Of a stretch of DNA of 64,000 nt, positions 35,650 through 43,949 are shown one piece after another. The notes under the pieces were generated by a model. That model did no database searches. It was given only the letters and a program-made list of their open reading frames with translations, and was not told the origin of the DNA. Made by a program: the position numbers and the translations under genes. Source of the stretch: Exiguobacterium sp. BMC-KP (GTDB lineage: Bacteria; Bacillota; Bacilli; Exiguobacteriales; Exiguobacteriaceae); NCBI RefSeq assembly GCF_001275385.1, contig NZ_LGIW01000015.1, forward strand, positions 372,001 through 436,000. Direction: 5' to 3'. Each line of letters begins with the position of its first letter. Positions within the stretch are counted from its first letter, which is position 1.

Positions 35650-36660
35650 ATGAAACTTAGTATTTTAGACCAATCCCCGGTCTCTAAAGGACAATCCCCA
35701 TCTGATGCCTTACACGAAACGGTCGAGCTCGCGAAAATCGCGGACGAACTTGGCTACCATCGCCTGTGGGTATCCGAGCACCACTTTGCGAAAACACTAG
35801 CGGGTTCAAGCCCGGAAGTCTTGATCGCTTATATGGCAGCTGTGACGAAACAGATTCGTCTCGGTTCAGGTGGTGTCATGTTACCCCATTACAGTGCTTA
35901 TAAAGTTGCAGAGAACTTCCGTGTTCTTGAAGGACTTGCACCAAACCGGATCGACCTTGGACTCGGTCGAGCACCGGGCGGTATGCCGCTTGCGACACGT
36001 GCGTTACAGGAAGGATCGTCGCCACGTTTTGGTGGAGCCGATTACGGTGAACAACTCGATGATCTCGTCGATTACTTGAAAGACGGAGCACCTGCCGGAC
36101 ACCGGTTCGCGGGACTCGTTGCAACACCAGAAGTCGATACGACTCCAGAAGGCTGGTTGCTCGGATCAAGTGGTGGGAGTGCCTTGAACGCAGCGCAACG
36201 CGGATTCGGATTTGCATTTGCTCACTTCATCAATGGACAAGGTGGTCAAGAAGTGATGGATTACTACCGTCATAACTTCATGGCAACGTCGTTCAATGAG
36301 ACACCACAAACGCTTGTTTCGATCTTCGTGACGTGTGCTGAAACGACGGAAGAAGCAGAACGTCTAGCGTCAAGCCTGGACCTGTCACTGCTCTTACTTG
36401 AAAAAGGCGTCTCGTCAACAGGAACGCCAACTCCTGAAGAGGCAGCGGCGTATCCGTATACGTTCCAAGATCAGTTCCGGATTGCTGAAAACCGGAAGCG
36501 GATGATCGTCGGTAACCCGGAATCCGTTGCAAAACAATTGCAAGAGCTTGCCGATTCATATGGAACGGACGAAGTGATGATCGCTTCGATGATCGCTGAC
36601 AAAGAAGCAAAACAACAATCATTGAAATTCATCATGGACGCTGTCAAAGCGACGGTCTGA
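35650..36660 (+). CDS. Luciferase-like flavin monooxygenase (LLM, MsnO8-type)
   Basis: A 336-residue TIM-barrel flavoprotein of the bacterial luciferase superfamily: LSILDQSPVSKGQSP at the N-terminus, YHRLWVSEHHF, RLGSGGVMLPHYSAYKVAE and RIDLGLGRAPGG are family hallmarks of the small-molecule LLM group. It probably uses reduced FMN and oxygen; the substrate is unknown. AAAGGAGAG precedes ATG 35650. It is divergent from the stress flavoprotein, and both are flavin-related. Confidence 0.85.
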   Translation: MKLSILDQSPVSKGQSPSDALHETVELAKIADELGYHRLWVSEHHFAKTLAGSSPEVLIAYMAAVTKQIRLGSGGVMLPHYSAYKVAENFRVLEGLAPNRIDLGLGRAPGGMPLATRALQEGSSPRFGGADYGEQLDDLVDYLKDGAPAGHRFAGLVATPEVDTTPEGWLLGSSGGSALNAAQRGFGFAFAHFINGQGGQEVMDYYRHNFMATSFNETPQTLVSIFVTCAETTEEAERLASSLDLSLLLLEKGVSSTGTPTPEEAAAYPYTFQDQFRIAENRKRMIVGNPESVAKQLQELADSYGTDEVMIASMIADKEAKQQSLKFIMDAVKATV

Positions 36661-36667
36661 TTATACG

Positions 36668-36706
36668 CACGTCCTTTCTCACGAAGTGAGGGAGGACGTG
36701 TTTTTT
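36668..36706 (+). terminator. Terminator after the LLM gene
   Basis: CACGTCCTTTCTCAC / GTGAGGGAGGACGTG and T6. It overlaps the 3' coding end of the convergent MFS gene. Confidence 0.8.
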
Positions 36707-37950
36707 GCGTCTGCTACAGGAATGTTCTCGGATAAGATGTCGTTACGCAGTCGGAGGAAGCCGAATAACGCTGCACCGAATAAGCCAACCGTACCGACTC
36801 CAAGTAGCACGATGATAGACACATGATCACTGAGTAAACCAAACAATAGGGTACCGATTGGCATCATCGCCATGGCGACCGATTCTAGAACACCGATGAC
36901 ACGTCCGAGGTAAGCCGGATCGGTCTGTTTTTGAACGATGAGCTGTAGTGGAATGTTCATGCGTAAGACGAGCATGCCGTCGATGAACAATAGAACCATG
37001 AAAAAAGGTAGTAGTAGAGTAGATGGAACGTAGCCGAGTAGAGCAAGTGCAGGAAGTGCGTAACATGAGGCGATGAAAAAGAGCGACTCGAATATTGTTC
37101 GTAATGGACGTTTCACCGTAAAGCGAGGTAAGGCAAGAAGCAACGAAGCGACAAGAAGACCGGCACCCAGTGCAGACTCGACCAGTCCAAACCGAAATGG
37201 CGTGAATTGCAGTCGATCGAGCAAAATGATCGGTAACAAGATTTCGAAAGCGACAAAAAAGAAGTTTAGGACGATCGCCATCAGGACGAGTGTCGTCAAT
37301 ACCGGTTGACGGAATAGATAGCGGTAGCCTTCTTTAAACTCCGTGACAAAAGACGGAGTATCGGTAGTAGCTAGAGGAGAAGTATCCACTGCAAGAAAGC
37401 GGAGGCGGCTATTCCACCAGGCAGCAGAGGCAAACAGAAGAAACGGTAAAACCAAGAATTGCGTGATCGAGACAGAGGCGACGAGCAATCCCGCAACGAG
37501 TGGAGCGGTAATCGTTGAGGTCGATTGAATCGTCGAGAAGAGGGCATTCCCACGTTGTAACTCCTTTTCTTGTACGAGTCGCGGTAACGAGCTTGATAAG
37601 GTGACCGACAAGAACGTCGACAGGCTCGTCAAGAGCACACTAGCAAAGATGTAATGGACGGTATGTAGCGGAGCTTGTAGCGAATAAAGCAAGAGTCCAA
37701 ATAAAACGAGTGCACTTAGACTTTCGGTCGTGACGATGATGCGTTTCCGGTTCCAGCGATCAGCAAGCACACCAGCAATCGGTGAGAGCAAAATCCGTGG
37801 TACGGATCCTGCGAGTAACACGAGCGCGAACTGAAAACCAGACGACGTTTCCCGTAAGACGGTCAGTCCGGCAACAAACGTAAAGAGACTAGCCGCAAAC
37901 AACGAACAAAATTTTCCGAATAAGACACGTTTCAAATTAAATGACATCAT
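36679..37950 (-). CDS. MFS transporter (MFS_3, macrolide/enterobactin-exporter-like)
   Basis: A 423-residue, 12-helix MFS protein. The N-terminal half has LLAGSVPRILLSPIAGVLADRWNRKRI, the motif A region of the MFS_3 group that includes EntS and MefA-type exporters. The start at 37950 has GAAGGAG upstream; a GTG two codons earlier overlaps that ribosome site. It is divergent from an XRE/TPR-type regulator, with two related palindromes in the shared control region. Export of a small antimicrobial or peptide is plausible. Confidence 0.8.
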   Translation of the reverse strand: MMSFNLKRVLFGKFCSLFAASLFTFVAGLTVLRETSSGFQFALVLLAGSVPRILLSPIAGVLADRWNRKRIIVTTESLSALVLFGLLLYSLQAPLHTVHYIFASVLLTSLSTFLSVTLSSSLPRLVQEKELQRGNALFSTIQSTSTITAPLVAGLLVASVSITQFLVLPFLLFASAAWWNSRLRFLAVDTSPLATTDTPSFVTEFKEGYRYLFRQPVLTTLVLMAIVLNFFFVAFEILLPIILLDRLQFTPFRFGLVESALGAGLLVASLLLALPRFTVKRPLRTIFESLFFIASCYALPALALLGYVPSTLLLPFFMVLLFIDGMLVLRMNIPLQLIVQKQTDPAYLGRVIGVLESVAMAMMPIGTLLFGLLSDHVSIIVLLGVGTVGLFGAALFGFLRLRNDILSENIPVADAKNTSSLTS

Positions 37951-37963
37951 GTTCACTCCTTCA

Positions 37964-38044
37964 GAGTTAAATTTTATTGAACTTTAGTGTAGAATAAAGG
38001 AGTGGAAGAAAAATGTAAAGAAAAAGTTCAATTTAATTTAACTT
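37964..38044. promoter_or_regulatory. Divergent promoter region with twin palindromic operators
   Basis: Two 22-bp near-palindromes, 37964-37985 and 38023-38044, are inverted copies of each other (19 of 22 matching). Each is an AGTT(A/C)AAT...ATT(T/G)AACT dyad. Between them lie overlapping divergent promoters: minus-strand TTTACA (38014-38019) with TATTCT (37991-37996), spacer 17; plus-strand TAGAAT (37990-37995) with a possible -35 inside the left operator. The XRE regulator is the likely ligand. Confidence 0.6.
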
Positions 38045-38067
38045 TTGTGATAAAAGGAGTGACCAGT

Positions 38068-39258
38068 GTGTTAGGGGAACGTATCAAACAGATCCGAAAA
38101 CAGAAAAAAATGACACAAACGGACGTTGCGACCGGCATCATCACGAAGTCAATGCTCAGTATGGTCGAGAATGGGAAAGCGACCCCGTCTTTACCAGCAT
38201 TACAAGCGATTGCTCGACGATTACAGGTGACAGTTGAAGAATTAATGCTCGATCCGCGGGATGTTCAGATGCGGGAACTCATTGAAATGATTCGTTCGCG
38301 TGATACTCCGTATCATTCGGACGAAAAAGTTCAGGAAATCCTACGACCGTATTTAGTTCCAGAGACAAATTCCTACTGGCAAGGACAGGTCTTTCATGAA
38401 TATGGCGATGCCCTCCGAATGTCTGACCCGGAGCTTGGTTTGACGTATTTCGAGAAGGCAGAGCGAGTATTTCAACAGCTCGGTCGTTCAGATGAACAAT
38501 TACTTGCCCAAATCGCAAAAGTCTACTTTTTATTTAATTTAAAACGAACAAAGGAAGGCTATGAACTGATTGAAATCATGGACGTCCCACGTGAGATTCC
38601 TCTTGCGCCGAAAACCTATTTAAAATTTCAAATCCTTCGTGCCCTACGAGCAAGTTTGTTCGATGATCACTACGCAGAAGCAATTGCGCTATTGCGTGAA
38701 GGTGTTCAATACATGCAGGAACAAGATGTTTACTATCACGTCATTTCGTTTCAACGTTTTCTCGGTCTATTCTTGTATCTAGAAGGAGAGGTCGAACAAT
38801 CACGGCGAGAGTTTGATCGCCTGGAACAATTTTTTGCATTTAGTGGAACGAATGGCGTTGGACGCATCGAAGTCGATCTGACAAAAGGACTCATCGCGAT
38901 TTTTGAAAACGATACGAAAGGAATGCAAATGGCGTGGGAAAATCTCGTCGTTGTCGCGATCGATGACGCGAAGCATTACATCGGACAACTGGAAGTCCAT
39001 CTCCTTATGAACGGTATCGAATTACCAAATCAGACTCTTCAGCAGAGTATTGATAAGATATGGGAGATGCAAGATGCGTGGCTTGCAGCAAGTGGGTTTG
39101 ACCAAGCGATGATGTTGCGGACACTCGTCTTAGCGATGAAACGAGGCGTTGGTAAGGAACGTTTGGAGGACGTGCAGCGATTGAAGGATGAACTTCAAAG
39201 TGAACGTCTAAAAGGTGATCTCGAGCAGGAGATACAAGCGTTGGTTAATGTTCAATAA
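38068..39258 (+). CDS. XRE-family regulator with TPR-like helical domain
   Basis: A 396-residue regulator. The N-terminal HTH_3 (GERIKQIRKQKKMTQTDVA, then SMLSMVENGKATPSLPALQA) occupies about residues 3-58. The rest is helical and TPR-like, as in the RNPP/PlcR-type or Rgg-type peptide-responsive regulators. The start is GTG at 38068 with AAAGGAGT 7 nt upstream; an earlier in-frame start at 38002 would be in the operator region. It probably controls itself and the divergent MFS gene, perhaps in response to a peptide or the exported compound. Confidence 0.8.
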   Translation: MLGERIKQIRKQKKMTQTDVATGIITKSMLSMVENGKATPSLPALQAIARRLQVTVEELMLDPRDVQMRELIEMIRSRDTPYHSDEKVQEILRPYLVPETNSYWQGQVFHEYGDALRMSDPELGLTYFEKAERVFQQLGRSDEQLLAQIAKVYFLFNLKRTKEGYELIEIMDVPREIPLAPKTYLKFQILRALRASLFDDHYAEAIALLREGVQYMQEQDVYYHVISFQRFLGLFLYLEGEVEQSRREFDRLEQFFAFSGTNGVGRIEVDLTKGLIAIFENDTKGMQMAWENLVVVAIDDAKHYIGQLEVHLLMNGIELPNQTLQQSIDKIWEMQDAWLAASGFDQAMMLRTLVLAMKRGVGKERLEDVQRLKDELQSERLKGDLEQEIQALVNVQ

Positions 39259-39260
39259 CG

Positions 39261-39300
39261 AAAAAACAAGCATGAAGCGAGTGCGCTTCATGCTTGTTTG
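39261..39300 (+). terminator. Terminator after the XRE gene
   Basis: AAACAAGCATGAAGC / GCTTCATGCTTGTTT with a six-base loop. It covers the 3' end of the small minus-strand gene. Confidence 0.8.
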
Positions 39301-39467
39301 TGTGGTGATGTCGTTCGTTTAACAATAAGTAAGACGCATGCAAGGACGGAAACGATCAAGTGCCCGATATATATGTCTCCCGTCTGGATGTAATGAATGA
39401 GCATGGAGCCACCGAAAATCAATAAAGCAAGAAAGAGTAGCCGGACATAGAGTGTTGCGTAAGACAT
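39288..39467 (-). CDS. Small two-helix membrane protein (59 residues)
   Basis: The minus-strand frame begins MSYATLYVRLLFLALLIFGG and ends with a basic KRTTSPHKQA tail. It has two hydrophobic segments (about 5-25 and 32-49). AAAGGA lies about 9 nt before the ATG, and a good promoter (TTGTCT-17-TATACT) is upstream. It resembles the many small predicted membrane proteins of Bacillales; no function is known to me. Confidence 0.7.
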   Translation of the reverse strand: MSYATLYVRLLFLALLIFGGSMLIHYIQTGDIYIGHLIVSVLACVLLIVKRTTSPHKQA

Positions 39468-39490
39468 ACAGACACATCCTTTCTATATCC

Positions 39491-39519
39491 AGTATATCCC
39501 AAAGTGAAACACGAGACAA
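39491..39519 (-). promoter_or_regulatory. Promoter of the 59-residue membrane protein gene
   Basis: On the minus strand TTGTCT (39514-39519), 17-bp spacer, TATACT (39491-39496). The -35 lies in the T-run of the NlpC/P60 gene terminator. Confidence 0.6.
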
Positions 39520-39546
39520 AAAAACATCCATCCTTAAGGATGGATG
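39517..39546 (-). terminator. Terminator of the NlpC/P60 gene
   Basis: On the minus strand CATCCATCC TT AAGGATGGATG is followed by T7. Confidence 0.8.
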
Positions 39547-39555
39547 AGGAACTGA

Positions 39556-40986
39556 TTAGAGTGATTTAAAGCCTAACAGTTTTTGCGTCCAGTAACGTTC
39601 CGAAAGACGGCTGATGCCTAAAGCTGGTTCATTCGCATGGATGAACTGATCATTGTTCAACATAATCCCGATATGTGTTGGACCAGCAGCATATGTGTTT
39701 TCGAAGAAGATGATATCTCCGCGCATTGGTTGACGTAATTTTGATAACTTCGCTCCGAGGTACCGATCATCGTTCCAGTAACCGTTGACGTTTGTTCGTC
39801 CGACAGCATAGCCAGCGGCATTCAACGTATAATTGATGAATCCAGAACAGTCAAAGCCACCGTTAGCTGGGTTGCTTGAACTCCAAACATACGGTGTTCC
39901 AAGATACTGTTGTCCGATTGAAATAGCACGCTCCATCAATGTCGAACCCGGAACGGATGTCACGGGTGGTGGAGGAGTGACTGGAGGTGTCGTCGTGACG
40001 GAACCTGTCGTGATATAACTTTTTGCGACGAAATAAAAACCTGTTCCGATTTTGATTTGATACCAGCCACTATCTTTTCCTGTCGTTTCTCCTGTTACAT
40101 TGACGATTGAAGCATGCGCGACTTGTGTGAAAATACTTGAGGATGTCGAAGGAAGCGTACGCACATTCAGTCCTGTCGGTGCATTGACACGATATGTCTT
40201 CGAGGCATCGACAGGTGTCAGAGAAACACCAGGAGTTGTCGGAATCGTTGGTGGAGAAGTTTTCGTCGATGCTTTGACATAACTTGATGCCACGTAGGCT
40301 TCTTTTCCATCAAGTTTCACTTGATACCATGAATCGACGGCACCTGTCACATCAAGAACCGTCTGATGGGGCAATGTCTTATAGATTTTTGCGCTTGTTG
40401 CTGCAGCAGTCCGTGCGTTCAACCCTTCTTTTGCGTTGACCGTATAGACTTTTGATCGATCGACTGCTTTAATGACGTTCTTGACTGGTGTCGTCGTAGA
40501 AGGCTTTGATGTAGTCGTTACTTTCGCTGTCTTTTTATCGACTAACGATGCATGGATATAAGCGGTTTGTTTCTTGTACGTGATTTGATACCAGTCACCG
40601 GATTTTTTCTTGACGGATAAAATCGTGTTCTTTGCGAGTTTTCCTAATGATGTTGAGCTAGTCGTCGCTTGTTGGCGGATATTAACAGCATCGGTATTCG
40701 TTATGTAGGTCGTTGTTGTCGTAGGTTTTACTGTCGTCGCCTTGACGTATGCTGAAGTGATAAAGGCAGGTTTTGACTGGTAGCGAATTTCGTACCAGCT
40801 GTTGACTTTCTTGACAGCTGTCAGCTTCGTACCTTTTTTTAGAGTCGTGATGACCTTCGCGGAAGTCGAGGCAGCCGTGCGAATGTTGACGTTATCCGTC
40901 AATGTTAAGGTCGGTGATGCAGCAGAGACCGGTCCGGTTGAACTGATCAAGGCTATCGTCGTGAGAGCGAGAAAAGTCTTCTTCAC
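39556..40986 (-). CDS. Secreted cell-wall endopeptidase: four SH3b domains plus NlpC/P60
   Basis: A 476-residue exported protein. A signal peptide (about 1-22, ending VSAAS) is followed by four bacterial SH3 domains (about 26-86, 94-150, 178-240, 260-325), each with the VNIR/LNAR/LNVR start and a W-Y pattern, joined by Thr/Pro-rich linkers. The C-terminal NlpC/P60 peptidase (about 350-476) has catalytic Cys in FDCSGFINY and His in THIGIML. It should cut peptidoglycan stem peptides, like LytF/CwlS-type enzymes. The start is GTG at 40986 with GGAAGGAG upstream. Confidence 0.9.
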   Translation of the reverse strand: MKKTFLALTTIALISSTGPVSAASPTLTLTDNVNIRTAASTSAKVITTLKKGTKLTAVKKVNSWYEIRYQSKPAFITSAYVKATTVKPTTTTTYITNTDAVNIRQQATTSSTSLGKLAKNTILSVKKKSGDWYQITYKKQTAYIHASLVDKKTAKVTTTSKPSTTTPVKNVIKAVDRSKVYTVNAKEGLNARTAAATSAKIYKTLPHQTVLDVTGAVDSWYQVKLDGKEAYVASSYVKASTKTSPPTIPTTPGVSLTPVDASKTYRVNAPTGLNVRTLPSTSSSIFTQVAHASIVNVTGETTGKDSGWYQIKIGTGFYFVAKSYITTGSVTTTPPVTPPPPVTSVPGSTLMERAISIGQQYLGTPYVWSSSNPANGGFDCSGFINYTLNAAGYAVGRTNVNGYWNDDRYLGAKLSKLRQPMRGDIIFFENTYAAGPTHIGIMLNNDQFIHANEPALGISRLSERYWTQKLLGFKSL

Positions 40987-41184
40987 GTGACATAGCTCCT
41001 TCCAAGTCGAGATAGATAAAAAATCGTTGTTACCATTTTGTCATAAAAAGTGACGATTCCCCTGATTTTAAAATATATTTTTGGTCTAAAAAACTGCATT
41101 AGTCTTTTAAAACAAAATGAATAGCTCGATACAGTATTTTCAAAAAAGTTCGAGTACACTAGGAGTATTGAAAGGAGGCTACAC

Positions 41185-42897
41185 ATGTTACGCCGTTTTT
41201 ATCAGTATTATATCCCGCATAAACGTTTATTTTGGCTGGATTTCACATCTGCCTTATTCGTTGGGATTTTAGAACTTGCCTTTCCGCTCGCGGTTAAGTG
41301 GTTCATCGACTCATTGTTACCGAATGAAGAGATGAACTGGATCATCCTTGTCAGCGTCGGATTATTAGTGTTATATGTCATCAGTACGTTGATGCAATTC
41401 GTCGTCAACTATTTCGGACATAAGCTTGGGATTAATATCGAGACCGATATGCGCCGTCAGTTGTTTAGTCATGTTCAGAAACAGTCGTTCCGTTTCTTTG
41501 ATAATACGAAGACGGGTCATATTATGAGTCGAATCACGAATGATCTGTTTGACATCGGAGAACTTGCGCACCATGGTCCGGAAGATGCCTTCATTGCCGT
41601 CATGACATTGCTTGGTGCGTTCTCGATCATGCTGACGATCAACGTGCCGCTTGCTCTCGTAACGATCATTGCCGTACCGTTTTTGATTTGGTTGATTAGT
41701 TATGCGAACGTTCGGATGAATAAGTCGTGGGACCGGATGTATGGAAACATCGCGGAAGTCAATTCACGCGTTGAGGATAGTGTTTCCGGTGTCCGTGTCG
41801 TTCAATCGTTCACGAACGAAGCTTACGAAATCGAGCGTTTTGAAAAAGACAACGCGACGTTTCGTCAGTCGAAGATCAATGCCTACAAGGTCATGAGTAA
41901 GAGTCTATCCGGCATCTACTTGACGACTCGTTTGATGACGCTTGCCGTCTTGGTCGTCGGTGCGTACTTAACGTATCGAGGCACTTTAACGGCAGGAGAA
42001 CTTGTCGGGTTCATACTCTATATGAACATCCTGCTGAAACCGATCGATAAGATAACGGCATTACTCGAGATGTACCCAAAAGGGATGGCTGGCTTTAAGC
42101 GATTCCTCTCAATGATTGATGAGGATGCATCGATTCCGGATGCACCAGACGCACTAGTCCTTGATCGATTGAACGGTGGCATCACGTTCAAGGATGTGGC
42201 GTTCGGATATGAAGCAGACCGTCTGATTTTAGAAAACATCAATCTGACGGTCGAACCAGGACAAACCGTGGCCTTCGTCGGAACATCCGGCGCAGGAAAG
42301 ACGACGATTTGCTCATTGATTCCACGCTTTTATGATGTCTTAGACGGAGCAATCACGATTGACGGAATCGATATCCGGCAGATGACGAAGGAGTCCTTGC
42401 GACAACAAATCGGTATCGTCCAACAAGATGTCTTCTTGTTCTCAGGAACGATTGCTGAAAACATCGCCTACGGTGACTTGAACGCGACGCATGATCAAAT
42501 CGTGCAAGCAGCAGAACGGGCGCATCTCGGACCAATGATCGCAGATCTTCCGGATGGATACGCCACACAAATCGGGGAACGCGGACTAAAACTGTCGGGG
42601 GGACAAAAGCAACGACTTGCCATTGCGCGGATGTTCCTGAAGAATCCGCCGATTTTGATTCTTGATGAAGCGACGTCAGCGCTTGATACGGAAACGGAAG
42701 CACTAATTCAAGAATCGCTTGCCGAGCTGTCTGAGAACCGGACGACGCTCGTTATTGCGCACCGTTTAGCAACGATCCGGAATGCTGATAAGATTTTTGT
42801 CGTTACGAAGGAAGGAATCGTTGAAGAAGGCTCACACGATGAACTGATGAATCAAGGAGGTTACTTCTCCCGTTTGTTAGAGAGACAGCGCGTTTAA
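41185..42897 (+). CDS. ABC exporter (fused membrane and ATPase domains)
   Basis: A 570-residue MsbA/BmrA-type half-transporter: six-helix ABC membrane domain (about 15-300), then an ATPase with Walker A GTSGAGKTT, Q-loop, signature LSGGQKQRLAIARMF, Walker B ILILDEATSALD and H-loop IAHRLATI. It should work as a homodimer exporting lipids, drugs or peptides. AAAGGAGG precedes ATG 41185. No partner gene lies next to it. Confidence 0.9.
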   Translation: MLRRFYQYYIPHKRLFWLDFTSALFVGILELAFPLAVKWFIDSLLPNEEMNWIILVSVGLLVLYVISTLMQFVVNYFGHKLGINIETDMRRQLFSHVQKQSFRFFDNTKTGHIMSRITNDLFDIGELAHHGPEDAFIAVMTLLGAFSIMLTINVPLALVTIIAVPFLIWLISYANVRMNKSWDRMYGNIAEVNSRVEDSVSGVRVVQSFTNEAYEIERFEKDNATFRQSKINAYKVMSKSLSGIYLTTRLMTLAVLVVGAYLTYRGTLTAGELVGFILYMNILLKPIDKITALLEMYPKGMAGFKRFLSMIDEDASIPDAPDALVLDRLNGGITFKDVAFGYEADRLILENINLTVEPGQTVAFVGTSGAGKTTICSLIPRFYDVLDGAITIDGIDIRQMTKESLRQQIGIVQQDVFLFSGTIAENIAYGDLNATHDQIVQAAERAHLGPMIADLPDGYATQIGERGLKLSGGQKQRLAIARMFLKNPPILILDEATSALDTETEALIQESLAELSENRTTLVIAHRLATIRNADKIFVVTKEGIVEEGSHDELMNQGGYFSRLLERQRV

Positions 42898-42904
42898 ATG
42901 AATG

Positions 42905-42930
42905 AAAGGCAACGGACCTGGTCCGATGCC
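42905..42930 (+). terminator. Terminator after the ABC exporter
   Basis: AAGGCAACGGACC / GGTCCGATGCCTT followed by T7. Confidence 0.8.
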
Positions 42931-43011
42931 TTTTTTTGTTCGTTTAAAAATAAGATTGTGCAAGTCAATTTTAGGGAAAACGATTGATAGAAAAGAAGGA
43001 GAGGTGGAAGG

Positions 43012-43872
43012 ATGTACGGTCAATTCTGTGAGAACTATGATGAGAGTTATCCCGTCTTGCGGGAAGAGACGTCGCATGATTTCCATCGTTTTTTTGCGCT
43101 GTCTTATACGATTCACGATACCGTCTTTGAGCAGACTGTCTACGAACGTCTGATGCGAACGATCAAACAAAAGACATCGCGCTTTTCAGCACTCCGAAGT
43201 CGTTATACACCATTGCTCGTTGCTCATGTTCAGCTAAATAGTACAGATCCCGATCTCTTGATTGAAGAGATCATCGTCGCAGAAAAAAAGATTAAACATC
43301 GCCTGATTCGTGATAAAGGTGTTCGTCCATTTTTTGCACTCAACGAGGTACTAAATCGTCGGCAAGGCATCGATGCGTTTCCCTACATGGAACGCCTACA
43401 TGCGACACGACCTCATCTGAATGCCGCGAAACAGTACGTCGTGACATCGACTTTGCTTGAACAGCAGCCATTACCAGAAGAATTTCTAGAGCGGGTCGAT
43501 ACATCGGAAGAGTGGCTCGCGCAATATATGGAACGGACGAGTGAACGTGTCATTACGGCGCAAATCTTAGCGGCGCATCCAGATCCTTCAGCGCAACAGG
43601 AACGAATCATTGCGTGGCGGGAATTGTTAGAACGACGAGAAATCATCATTTGGGATCGTTTAATGCCGCTTCTTGCGTTGTTACCGACGATGGAACGTGT
43701 CGACTGGATCTACGTGACACGGATCGTCGATCGGGAGCGAGCACGGAATCGTTTTTCAGACGAGGTCAACTGGTTGATTGCCTTTCATCTCTTACTGGCT
43801 AAATCAGGAGTGACACGAGTTCAGGCTACGTTATTGTTACTGGCTGCACTAGAACTGACGAAAAAGCCTTGA
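43012..43872 (+). CDS. Helical protein of unknown function
   Basis: A 286-residue, mostly helical, Arg- and Leu-rich cytosolic protein with no signal peptide and no clear membrane segments apart from a hydrophobic C-terminal helix (ATLLLLAALEL). GAAGGAGAGG precedes ATG 43012, and terminators on both sides make it monocistronic. The general layout recalls DUF4003-type proteins, but I am not sure of that. No function is proposed. Confidence 0.7.
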   Translation: MYGQFCENYDESYPVLREETSHDFHRFFALSYTIHDTVFEQTVYERLMRTIKQKTSRFSALRSRYTPLLVAHVQLNSTDPDLLIEEIIVAEKKIKHRLIRDKGVRPFFALNEVLNRRQGIDAFPYMERLHATRPHLNAAKQYVVTSTLLEQQPLPEEFLERVDTSEEWLAQYMERTSERVITAQILAAHPDPSAQQERIIAWRELLERREIIIWDRLMPLLALLPTMERVDWIYVTRIVDRERARNRFSDEVNWLIAFHLLLAKSGVTRVQATLLLLAALELTKKP

Positions 43873-43885
43873 AATGAAATAGACA

Positions 43886-43934
43886 AAACAAAACGGACGA
43901 CCAATGATGTATGCCATCGGTCGTCCGTTTTGCT
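43886..43934. terminator. Bidirectional terminator between the unknown gene and the N-hydroxylase
   Basis: AAAACGGACGACC / GGTCGTCCGTTTT, with A/T-rich flanks serving both converging genes. Confidence 0.8.
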
Positions 43935-43949
43935 ATGTCATCCTTTCAT

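Noticed and set aside
39319-39531. 70-codon minus-strand frame
   Set aside because: It lacks a ribosome site; the overlapping 59-residue frame at 39288-39467 has one and encodes a sensible membrane protein.
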